Shown here: piece after piece, positions 55,523 to 64,000 of the stretch
How the letters are laid out: every line of letters begins with the position of its first letter
Position numbering within the stretch: position 1 is the first letter of the stretch
Translations under genes and position numbers: made by a program
Notes under the pieces: generated by a model
What the model was told of the DNA's origin: nothing
Seen by the model: the letters and a program-made list of their open reading frames with translations, nothing else
Databases searched by the model: none
Origin: Mastigamoeba balamuthi
Lineage: Eukaryota; Evosea; Mastigamoebida; Mastigamoebidae
NCBI GenBank assembly: GCA_902651635.1
Contig: CACRSC010000029.1
Span: forward strand, 201,022-265,021
Reading direction: 5' to 3'
Length of the DNA: 64,000 nt

Positions 55523-58248
55523 CTACGCGCGGTACCCGCCGATGAACGCGAACCCCGCCCACAGCGCGGGGTCGTCCGCCTGGTCCCGCACCTGCCGCGC
55601 GGCCCTGCCGAGCGCGTCGACGCAGCTGCCGTTGGCGACGAGGTTCGCGTAGAGCCCGTCCATGAACTGGCCGGCCCCCTTGTCCGTCGCCCACAGGCTC
55701 AGGAACACGCCCCGCGCCCCGGCGGCCAGGAACGCCCTGGCGAGCCCGAACATGCTGTCGGCCCCCTTGGGCTCTGCACCGCCACACAGGGCCAAGAGTC
55801 AGACAGAGCAAGGGATGTGCAGGTGGGAGGAGCAGAGGGTGGGCTTGCACGCACCGGTGGGCTTACCGCCGACGACGGACGAGAAGCAGCTGAGCACGAC
55901 GAGCGGGGACCCGCGCAGCTTGAGCTCCTGGACCTCGGAGGCTCGAAGCCAGCCGTCATCGTCCGGCGCGTTGCTCGCGGCCAGCGCGATGGCGCCGCAC
56001 GGCGACATGTCGTCGCGGTAGAACACCACCGGGTTGCTGTGCGTGGCCATGTGCACCAGCTGCGCGTCGCAGATCCGGTCCAGCACGTCGCCCTTCTGCG
56101 CCTGCACCCCGAGCAACGGCGAGCCCCCGACGAGTGCCGCGACCCGCCTGGCCTCGTCGGCGCTGAGCGGCAAGGGGGCCTCGGGCTCGCGCGACCCGGG
56201 GGCCATGGGTAGCGGCGACGGGTCGCCCACAACGAGCGCCTTCTTGAATGCGGCGAACGACGAGGGCCCTGAGGGGCACCGCTTGGTCAAGGCCTTGAAC
56301 ACGCGGATCGAGGGCGCGACCATGATGGAGAGGCAGTCGAGCAGGCGCCCCGAGACGCCGGGCAGCGACAGCGCGGTGAAGGGGACGGACCACAAGAGCC
56401 CCTGCGGGACGACGACGAGCGTGCGCTCCCTCTCGGGCCTCTGCGCGAGCCTCATGATGGCTCTCGCGAACGACTCGTTACCAAAGGCGACGTCCGAGAG
56501 CTCGCGCAGCGACTCCTCTGTGACCACTCCGCGGCGCAGCTCGAAGACGAGCTTCCGCAGCTGGAAGTACAGCAGAGCGCCCTTGTCGCCCTCGTACGAG
56601 ACGACGCGCTCGAAGGAGATATCGCCGGGGCCGCCACCGATGGGAACGACCCATGCCCAGACGCCCTTGCTGGGGTTCTCCTTGAAAACGATGAAGGAGA
56701 CCTTGCTGGCCTTTGCAATGTTGCAGATCTCCTCCTCGGACAGCGGGCCCTCGTCCTCGGGCAGGGATTCTGCCAGTGACTGCATGCGGCTGTTGTCGAC
56801 AATGCTGAGGGCCTCCTTGTGCCGGCCTTTGGACGACAGGATCTCTGCGAGAAGGTCCGACGTCTCCGAGTGCAGCGAGAGCAGCGACACGCTGTCCGGA
56901 TGGGCTGCGTGCTTGAGGAGGTCCTCCGTGATCTGCAGCGACATCCGCAGGCTGGGAATGGCGAGGTCCTCCTGCAGGGCCCCGTGCGCGGTGCCCAGGC
57001 GCTGTAGGATCCTCGCTTGAGCGGCCCTGTCTCCCTCCTCCTTTGTGATGTCGAGCGCCCCGTTGAGCGACTCGACGGCCTTGTTGAAGTCCCCCGTGCC
57101 GAGATACGCCTCTCCAAGCTTCTCGAGCGTCTTACCCTCCACGGCCTTGTTGCTTGCCTCGCGCGCCAGCGCAAGGCGCTTGCGGTGGGCCTCGATGGCC
57201 TTGGCGTTCTCTCCGAGCCTGTGGTACACGTCGCCGAGGGCCTCGAAGGCCTGCGCCTGGGCCAGCACATCTCCGAGGACGCTGGCGATCTCGAGTTGCC
57301 GCTCGTGATAGTCCTTGGCGGTCCGCAGGTCACCGAGCGCGTAGTAGGCCCTGCCCAGTGCAGCGGTCGCCCGTGCCTCGCCTTCCAGATCGTCGTAGTC
57401 CTCGCACACAGTGAGGAACTGCCGGCAGCGGCGTTAGAAGATGAGGAGAGCAGAGGGCGTAGTGTTCTCCGGGGAGATGAACAGCGGACCTTTTTGAAGT
57501 GATCGAGGGCCTTACGGTGCTCGCCGAGGGCCTCGCAGATGTCCCCGAGCCCCCCGTGAGCAGTCCCAATGCCCGCGGCGTCTCCGGCCTCTGTGGCCGC
57601 CCGCAGGCTCTGCTCGAAGCACTCGGAGGCCCTCTCGAGCTTCCCGAGCGCCCTGAGCGCCTCGCCCAGGTTGGCCAGCGCGCACCCCGCCGCCTCGCGG
57701 TCCTTGGACTCGTCCGCCGCGTCGAGGTGCCGCTGGTGCATCTCCACAGCCTTCTCGTGCTCGCCGAGCGCGAAGTACGCGATGCCCAGGCCGTTGCATG
57801 CGGCCCCCGCGCCCTCGCGGTCGCCCGCGGCCTCGCAGAGCTCCAGGCGCCTGCTGTGGAACTCGACGGCGCGCCGGTGGTCCCCGAGCCTCGCGCACGC
57901 AGCGCCCGCGCCGAAGCACGCCTGCCGCTGCAGCTCGCTGCTGCCGAGCTCCTTGGCCGCCGCGAGGGCCGCGTCGTAGAGCGCCAGGGCGGCCGCGTAG
58001 TCGCCGTAGTCGAACAGCCCCGCGGCCTTCTCGATCAGCGTCGCGGCCGAGTCGGGCGGCGCCGCGTGCACCGAGCGCGCGAACTCGCCGCGGGAGTCGG
58101 CGACGAGCTTCTCGGGCGGGTGCTCGTCGTTGACGAGGGTGATGCAGAAGGGCACCGCGGGGTGCGTGCTCGACAGCTCTTCGGCCAGAGTCAGCGGCTG
58201 CCCCCCGCGCCTCGAAGCCCCGAGCATCACGGCGTCCTCCACGCGCAT
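55523..58248 (-). CDS. TPR-CHAT protein (TTC28-like, separase-clan fold)
   Basis: Exons 58248-57490, 57418-55867 and 55773-55523 join in phase to 853 residues. After about 90 residues come at least nine LGN/TTC28-type TPRs of about 40 residues: CNGLGIAYFALGEHEKAVEM, LANLGEALRALGKLERASEC, ATAALGRAYYALGDLRTAKD, FEALGDVYHRLGENAKAIEA and LEKLGEAYLGTGDFNKAVES. Then comes a CHAT domain: RTLVVVPQGLLWSVPFTALS, the catalytic His in LVHMATHSNPVVF, the Cys in LVVLSCFSSVVGG, and FGLARAFLAAGARGVFLSLW. The His-Cys dyad is intact, so a caspase/separase-like protease activity is possible. TTC28 in animals has the same order and is linked to cytokinesis; bacterial TPR-CHAT proteins act as proteases in defence complexes. 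The start is chosen at MRVEDAVML; longer upstream frames are low complexity. Confidence 0.9.
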
Positions 58249-59046
58249 CTGCTGCTGCTGCGCCACGGGCTGTTGCTGCTGCTGCGGGTGCTGGCTTGGG
58301 GGCCGCGAGGGCGCCCTCGGTGCTGCGGCCTGGCGGGTCCACGCATCAGCGCAAAAACGAGGCGTTTGGGCAAAAATGGCTGGGCAGGTAAAAATAGAGC
58401 AGAGGCGTAGGGACGGAAGGGGGTGCGGACCGGGGCAGCGACGAAGACGGAAGGTGAATCTCCATTTGCAGTGGACACCTTGCAACCCATGGGCGCGGCC
58501 TGGCTTGTTCTGTCTGGGAGGGCAGGCGAGCGGTGCTCAGGAAACACCCGCGGGCTCTTTTTTTGAGTTTTCAGAATCTGGAGGAATCGGAAAATCTGGG
58601 ATTGCCTGTGAATGAGATTGGATCCACACAGGAAAGAGAATGAGGGATCCGTGGGTGTTGATACAAGTGTGTGCACTACGCTCGTCGTACTCCAGATCCA
58701 CCGATTTTCGCATCTCGACGGAAAATGGGGGTAAAAGATTAAACGTCTCAAGACCCGGCCCGCTTCTTTTACATTGCATCCCCTCCGACCGAACAGGAAC
58801 TCTCCTAACACTCGTGCTGACGTATATCCGGCTGGATGGGCACTCCTACTCCGGGTTGTTGAGCAAACACGATTCGCACAGTTTCAATCGGTAGAAGCGC
58901 AAATCACCCTCCCAATGAAGGCATCTTTTCCTGTGGGCCGACTCCTCCCGGGAGGCAATGCCACTCTGGAAACTCAAACTCAAACAGGAAGGAGCTGAGA
59001 AGCCAGCGCATTAGTTAAACCGCGTGCGTGAGTCTGGGAGGCTCAA
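58249..59046. other. Divergent intergenic region with AGAATCTGG element
   Basis: Spacer between the TPR-CHAT and cyclase genes. It contains CAGAATCTGG (58572-58581), followed by GGAATCGG and AAAATCTGGG within 20 bases. An open frame at 58640-58894 has no supporting features. Confidence 0.45.
58572..58599. promoter_or_regulatory. Cluster of AATCTGG elements
   Basis: CAGAATCTGG, GAGGAATCGG and AAAATCTGGG in direct succession in the divergent spacer. The best-defined cluster of the motif in this window. Confidence 0.4.
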
Positions 59047-61486
59047 ATGATGAAACGCGGAATTGGGCAGCACAGGCTCAGGCTCAGGATGGGCCTGGGA
59101 GGCCTTTGTGTCGCCCTCATCGCGGGATCTGTGGTCGTCTCTGTGGTGCCGCAGTGGGTCGTGTGGTACGTTCAGTCCATCGCGAGCACGCGCGAGGTCA
59201 GCCGCGACCTCATCCGCGAAGTCGCGAACAAGGTGCTCGTGGCCCTCGAGATGTCCATCAGCCAGGCCGAGCAGGTCGTCGTCGAGCTCGCCCTCATTGC
59301 CGCTGCTTCTGCGGCCTCGTGCTCGGACGACCACAACGTCTCAGGTTCCGCTGTCATCGGGCGATGGAGAGACGCCTTCAGCAAGGTCTCTGTCGACGGG
59401 CGCACCGGCTGGGCCATCATCTCTGCCGACAGGTTCGGGTCCACACTGTGTATATTCGGCACTCCGCCCGAGATGCAGTGGAAGGTACTGCCAGACGAGT
59501 CGCTCTACATGTGCGTCTTACCCACGCGTTCCCCCACCCACTTGGCGAGTTCTGAGTCAGTAAACATGCGGAACCAGAAACCAGGTGGTGGTCGACCAAG
59601 TCAACGGCACCATCGAACTCGGTTCTCTCGAGAGCACAACGGCATCGTTCAATGTATTCTTACGCCCCTGGTTCGAGGCAGCCATGGCCAACCCGGGGCG
59701 CCTGACGTGGGGCCGGTTCTTCGTCGGCGTCCCCGCGGGCCGGCAGCTCATCGCGGCGAGTATGACGCACGGTTCCATCAGGGAGCCCAACAAGACCTGC
59801 GGAATACGCGGTGTCCTCATGTCCGTCACGGCGTGGCAGCGATTTCTGCGCCGCCAGAAGGTTGGTAAGACTGGCAACGTGTGGCTCATCGAGGCCGACA
59901 CGATGCTGCTCTTCGCGACCACCAGGAACGCGTCCCTTTTCGTGGGCAGCACCGCAGAGCGCGTCCAGGCCTCCAGCAGCACCGACCCGATGACGCACGA
60001 CGTCGGCGAGTACGTGAAGAGGGCGACCTCGGGAGGACGGCAGCTCACGGACAGCTTCGATGTCGCCACGATCGGCGGCAGACGATGCCAGGTCCTCACC
60101 AGCCTCGTGCGGATCCACCCAGAGACGGGGTTCGCCCCAATGTACCACGTGATCGCCATCCCCACAGAGGACTACTGGGGTGCCATCAACAGGGGCGTCG
60201 TGGTCACGGTAGTCATTACCGCCGCGCTGTTCGCGCTCTCGCTGGCCGTGGGCATTATCGCCGCCCTCGTCTTCGTCTCGCGGCCGCTGCAACGGGCGTC
60301 CAAGACCATCGCGCGCCTGTCGTGCCTCAACATGGTAGACCTCGCAGCCGTCTCGGGCCACCAGATCCCCGCCGTGGAAACGCAGCCCACGTTCAAGCCC
60401 GACGACCCCGGTGTCCAACCCCCGCTCCATGGCGGGAAGCACGAGAGCATCGCCAAGTTCGGGGGCCATCACATGCTCGCAGAGGTCCGGGACCTCCTGC
60501 AGTCGGCCCGCAAGATGGCCGAGTCGCTCTACGCCGTGGGGCGCTACGTCAGCATGGACCTCTGCACATGGATCATCGAGAACAGGGTCGTCGAGATGCC
60601 CCTGGCGCCGCGGATCGTCACTACGCTGTTCTGCGACATCGAGGGCTCGACAGCCATGATCGACCGCAGCAAGCGCGAGGGCACCATGTGCGAATTCGGG
60701 CGCATGCTCAACGAGATCCTCACGACGCTGGCCAACGTCGCCAAGACGCACGGCGGGTACATCGACAAGCTCATGGGCGACGAGGTGATGGCCCTCTTCA
60801 ACGCCCCGTACGAGTGCCCGCACCACCAGGCCCAGGCCTGCAGCGCCGCCCTGGCAATGCACGAGGCAGTGGCGGACCTCTCCCGCGAGTGGGACCGCCT
60901 GGGCCTCTACCTGAAGTTCAGGAGGCCCCGTGTGCGCATCGGGGTGGCCGCTGGTGAGGTCCTCGTCGGCGACATCGGGGCGTTCGGGACGCTGACCAAC
61001 TTCACTGCCATCGGGGAGACGGTCTGCATCGCGTCGCGCCTGCAGAGCGCCGCCAAGGCCCTCGACCCCGAGGGCACCGGGATCCTCCTGACCGGCGAGA
61101 CGTGGGCCGCAGCCAGCGCGCAGGACGGCGGTGGTGACCTGGTGGCTCGCACGGTCGGGTGCGTCAAGCTGCGGGGCCCCGACCAGCCGGTGCTTCTGTC
61201 GACGATCGTCGGCAGGCGGGACGGAGTCGCCAAGTCTGAGCTCGCCGCTATGCAGGCCTTCGACCGCGCCATGGAGGCATTCCGCAGGCGCGAGTGGGCC
61301 GAGTGCGTCGCGGAGATGGGCTCGGTCGAGTCCTCTGGCAGCCTGAGGGCCGAGGCCCAGGCGGTCGTCCGGGTGGCCCAGAACAACCTGCTCAGTCCGG
61401 ACTGGGCGTCCAACGTCACGCACGACCTCTCCATCGACTCCGCTGCCCACAGCCAGCCCATGGCACTCCCCGCTGCGCAGTTGTAA
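59047..61486 (+). CDS. Membrane class III adenylate/guanylate cyclase with extracellular sensor
   Basis: Exons 59047-59514 and 59585-61486 give 789 residues. TM1 is at about 16-36 (LCVALIAGSVVVSVV) and TM2 at about 360-388 (VVVTVVITAALFALSLAVGI), with a roughly 320-residue extracellular sensor between them, in the style of a Cache domain. A HAMP-like stretch follows, then a class III catalytic domain: TLFCDIEGSTAMIDRSK (metal Asp), GGYIDKLMGDEVMALFNAPY (second metal Asp and the Lys before it), RVRIGVAAGEVLVGDIGAFG and TNFTAIGETVCIASRLQSAA. The usual transition-state Asn (in T-V-N-x-x-x-R) is Cys here (TVCIASR), while the Arg is kept. The C-terminus carries a helical tail. This bacterial-like layout occurs in protists. 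It would make cAMP, or another cyclic nucleotide, in response to an outside ligand. Confidence 0.93.
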
Positions 61487-61676
61487 AACCACCCCACTCC
61501 ACTTTCCACTCCACGTCAGGCAAGATCCGGCTGGCAGAGCCGGAAAAACAGCGATTTCAGACAAGCATCCGTTGTGGGGATCTCGTCCCTTTCTTCGCCT
61601 GGTCCGCTTTTCTCTCCTTCCCCAACGCATCTGAGTGGCTCTCTCGCTCTCTCTCGCTCTATCCCCTCACCCGGCG

Positions 61677-63020
61677 ATGCAGAGGCAGGGCGTCTCTACG
61701 CGGCGGGCGCTTCTGCGGGGGCTGGAGGTGGCCGTGGCAGCGCTGCCGCCCCTGGTGGTCCTCCTCCTCGTCTCTCAGCTGCGCAGCCCAGACCCGCAGG
61801 ACCCGCGTGGGCCCTCGGCCCTGCAGACGCTGCAGGCGGCCCGCACGGCCCTGCTGGCGGCCCACGCAGAGGCCCGGCAGCTGGCGGCCGCCGTGGGGGC
61901 CCGCAGGGGCGCTGGGAGGGCGTCGGACTCGTCGGCGGCCGCAGTGGCACAGCGGGCAGCCGAGGCCACCGAGGAGCTCAGGGCCCTCGGGCAGGACGTC
62001 GAGCGCAGGGCCGCCGAGCTGCGGGCACGGGCGCCGCCCGTCGTGCCCGTCGAGTGCGCTGACGCGGGGCGGCCGGGCGTCGTCGTGGTGGCCGTCGTGC
62101 GCAACAGGGCCGCCCACCTCGAGCGGCTCCTGCAGTCGGTCGACGCGATGCGCACGTCGGCTCTCAACTGCAACGTCCGCGTCGTCGTCGTCGACCACGC
62201 GAGGTGCCACGTCCGCCGCTGGGGGGCTGGAGGGGGGAGGGGCTCACGTTCGGGGGGCCCCTGCCAGCTCAGAGAACGTCACGGGGGTCGCGGGGGAGTG
62301 GACGAGGGCCGCGGGCGTCGAGTCGCACGTGGTGGCCTACGAGCCGCCCGCGGGGGCCAGGGGGTTCCACTACGCACAGGCCGCGCTGCAGGGAGTCCGG
62401 TGGGCCGAGCGCAGGTGGCCCGCGGACATCGTGTTCGTCTCGGACGCAGACCTCATCCTGCCGCCTGTCCTGCCCCGCCTGATCCGCTACCACGTGCAGA
62501 GGGCCACCAGGGTGCGTGCCCTGTCCTGTCTCCGGCCTGCCTCGCTGTGCCCGCCTGGCTGCTGCTGACAGAGGGGTGGGCACCTGGTGGGCCCCAGATG
62601 CTGGCTGTGAGCTGCTTCCACGTCGCAGACGGCGCGTCGCCCATCGAGACGCCGGGCAACGGCAACTTCACGCCGCAGAGGGGCTTCTCCAACATTGCCA
62701 TGTACCTCTCGGACGCCGTCAAGCTGTCGCTCTGGGCCCACGAGTCGCGTGCGCGGGGCCCCAATTCAATTGACTGTCGAGGGGGAGCATTGCCCGAGCC
62801 ACTCGCACTGACTGGGCAACTACCAGTCAACAGCGGCGACGGGGAGAAGCCGGCGACGACGCTGGGGGCGCGCGAGCTGCTGGGATCGGAGATCGACGTG
62901 GTGGAGCGGCAGGTGCACGGCTGCTGGCACATGCACCACCGCACGTGCCCCTGGCTCGAGAGCCCCGACGGCCTCGAGCCCCCCAAGAAGAAGAAGACCG
63001 CCCCCAAGCGCCGCATGTAG
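61677..63020 (+). CDS. Type II membrane glycosyltransferase with DxD motif
   Basis: An N-terminal anchor (LEVAVAALPPLVVLLLVSQL) after a short basic tail (MQRQGVSTRRALLRG), then an Ala-rich stem helix. The catalytic part starts with RPGVVVVAVVRNRAAHLERL and NVRVVVVDHAR, and continues over an intron in VTGVAGEWTRAAGVESHVVA. Then WPADIVFVSDADLILPPVLP holds the D-A-D metal/nucleotide-sugar motif of GT-A enzymes. A last exon block runs from MLAVSCFHVADGASPIETPG to HGCWHMHHRTCPWLESP. The order (R-N-R-x-x-x-L, D-A-D, H-x-M-H-H-R) resembles chondroitin-polymerising GT7/GT31-type enzymes, but the exact donor is unknown. Four exons; the 62750-62825 intron has AATTCAATTG inside. The Lys-rich end (PKKKKTAPKRRM) is unusual for a lumenal C-terminus. 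Confidence 0.72.
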   Translation: MQRQGVSTRRALLRGLEVAVAALPPLVVLLLVSQLRSPDPQDPRGPSALQTLQAARTALLAAHAEARQLAAAVGARRGAGRASDSSAAAVAQRAAEATEELRALGQDVERRAAELRARAPPVVPVECADAGRPGVVVVAVVRNRAAHLERLLQSVDAMRTSALNCNVRVVVVDHARCHVRRWGAGGGRGSRSGGPCQLRERHGGRGGVDEGRGRRVARGGLRAARGGQGVPLRTGRAAGSPVGRAQVARGHRVRLGRRPHPAACPAPPDPLPRAEGHQGACPVLSPACLAVPAWLLLTEGWAPGGPQMLAVSCFHVADGASPIETPGNGNFTPQRGFSNIAMYLSDAVKLSLWAHESRARGPNSIDCRGGALPEPLALTGQLPVNSGDGEKPATTLGARELLGSEIDVVERQVHGCWHMHHRTCPWLESPDGLEPPKKKKTAPKRRM

Positions 63021-63393
63021 GCTACGGGGCGCCCAGTAGAGTGCGTGCCAGCCGTGGCGGGTGGGATGATGCCGTGCAGGAAGAGATCAAGAGTCAACTA
63101 AATAATTCAACGTGGCCCATGGAACGGCAGAATCTGGCGTCACCAGTTTCGGGTTTCGGGCAGAGAGAAGGAGAAAAACCTGGTTCCCCCAACAAAGACG
63201 TCACAAATCTCATGTCTTCTCTCGCGGGCCCGCACCACCTGCGGCATTCATTTTTTTCCTTTCTGCTGCCGCTCATTTCGCTCCGTCAGCGTCTCTGGGG
63301 CGCAGTTGTTTGCCACATTTTGTTCCGTCTGTCCTCACCCGCCCGCACAAGGCTGCACACCCCCGAGGGGCCCCGCACGAGCACCGAGCACGA
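63021..63393. other. Intergenic region with AGAATCTGG element
   Basis: Spacer with CAGAATCTGGCG at 63128, about 260 bases before the next start, and an AT-rich stretch at 63245-63330. No gene is seen. Confidence 0.4.
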
Positions 63394-64000
63394 ATGAGGC
63401 TGGTGATGTACAACAGCAGGGGGAGGGCGTTCTTCGTGTTCAAGCCGTGGACCAGGCGGCAGGGCGACCCCGACGCCTACCACGCAGCCCGCTCGCTCGA
63501 GCACGGCCGCGTCTACACGACGACGGGGCTGCGGCACCTCGAGGACACTGGCGCCATCCTGCGGCCGCCCTGCGCCCCGGGCGTCGTCCTCGTGGCCCAG
63601 GACTCGCCCGCGATCGTCGGTGGCCGCGCGCAGGGCTTCTGGAAGCTCCTGCAGCGCCGCCTGCGCCTCAAGCACGCCAGCTGCGCCGTCGACAGGGCGC
63701 TCATGCCCGAGCTCAAGGACGTCGAGGCCTGGCTGCTCAGCGTCCGCGGCCCGCAGCCCTGCGGCGAGGGCCTCGACTCGCTCTTCCCCCTCGCCGACGA
63801 GGTCTCGGCGTGCTCGCCCGCCGTCGAGCGGAGCCCCGGCGACACGTCACAACGGACCGCGGAACGCTCGGAGAGCGAGATCTCGGAGCGCGAGGGCCGG
63901 AGCGCGGAGACGGGGGCGGGGGAGGACGGGGAGGGGCTCGGGGAGGAGGAGCTGGCGCCGGTGAGCCCGCCCGAGTCGCGGTTCGAGGAGGTGGTCGAGG
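63394..64000 (+). CDS. Unknown protein, N-terminal part (cut by window end)
   Basis: Open frame from ATG at 63394 running past the window end, 202 codons so far. It starts MRLVMYNSRGRAFFVFKPWT, followed by RVYTTTGLRHLEDTGAILRP, APGVVLVAQDSPAIVGGRAQ, GFWKLLQRRLRLKHASCAVD and RALMPELKDVEAWLLSVRG. This looks like a compact domain of about 130 residues with conserved-looking hydrophobic spacing. From about residue 150 it becomes acidic and low complexity (SESEISEREGRSAETG). I do not recognise the domain. No intron is needed in the visible part. The reading is supported by the coherent pattern and the lack of stops over 600 bases, which in GC-rich sequence is only moderate evidence. Confidence 0.5.
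   Translation, partial: MRLVMYNSRGRAFFVFKPWTRRQGDPDAYHAARSLEHGRVYTTTGLRHLEDTGAILRPPCAPGVVLVAQDSPAIVGGRAQGFWKLLQRRLRLKHASCAVDRALMPELKDVEAWLLSVRGPQPCGEGLDSLFPLADEVSACSPAVERSPGDTSQRTAERSESEISEREGRSAETGAGEDGEGLGEEELAPVSPPESRFEEVVE

Noticed and set aside
54388-55545. Overlapping open frames in the 1.2-kb spacer
   Set aside because: Several frames on both strands stay open because of GC richness. None has a signal peptide, domain or consistent splice signals.
55523-59046. A defence operon made of TPR-CHAT protease and cyclase
   Set aside because: The two genes are divergent, intron-bearing eukaryotic genes with an 800-base spacer. Proximity alone does not support a joint system.

Overview
This is a nuclear chromosome segment of a unicellular eukaryote. 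Most of it is very GC-rich and densely packed with short-intron genes. The introns have reduced, unusual 5' splice sites (mostly GTGCG, with some GC-AG introns) and AATTG/CAATT-rich bodies. The gene set includes a 20S proteasome alpha subunit, ribosomal protein L12, the basal-body protein CCDC61/VFL3, a STAT-like SH2 protein, a CLU-domain/TPR protein, an NCS-type calcium sensor, a GH47 mannosidase, prenylcysteine oxidase and a class III nucleotide cyclase. It points to a flagellate-capable protist. The STAT-like factor and CLU-TPR protein make a flagellated amoebozoan (for example an archamoeba such as Mastigamoeba) my best guess, but that is inference and not proven by the sequence.

Layout. 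0.5-9.2 kb: an MGCC acylation-motif protein, prenylcysteine oxidase, two small unknown proteins, a 715-residue proline/glutamine-rich protein and a STAT-like factor. 9.8-15.7 kb: small unknown genes, proteasome alpha-6 (PSMA1), a PKR1-like V-ATPase assembly factor, a protein ending in a CaaL prenylation motif, and a DUF1349 protein. 16-23.4 kb: CCDC61, an NCS-type EF-hand protein and a PX-domain protein. 23.4-34.05 kb: a compositional island that is AT-richer and CpG-poor. It holds a decayed FG-GAP fragment, a GH28 polygalacturonase with all four family motifs, a relic Tc1/mariner transposase and three arrays of GTAGCGG-type satellite repeats whose units differ mainly by CG to TG/CA changes. 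34.2-48 kb: RPL12, a large coiled-coil protein, GH47 mannosidase, a CLU-TPR protein, and an armadillo-like protein with a C-terminal MYND finger. 48-64 kb: a PSI-domain membrane protein, a secreted beta-helix protein, an M20C (PepD-type) dipeptidase, a second MGCC paralogue, a TPR-CHAT protease-like protein, a membrane class III cyclase, a type II membrane glycosyltransferase and the start of an unknown gene cut by the window end.

There is no operon logic. Genes lie on both strands and are separated by a few hundred bases or less. Several intergenic spacers share a CAGAATCTG-type element and two share CCAGATATTGTCC, which look like core promoter signals. Some functions form themes. Lipid modification and turnover: two dual-acylation MGCC proteins, an MGN protein, a CaaL protein and prenylcysteine oxidase. 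Secretory/glycan: GH47, GT, GH28 and the beta-helix protein. Signalling: STAT, NCS, PX, cyclase and TPR-CHAT. Exon boundaries quoted as exact were chosen because they keep reading phase; others are approximate.
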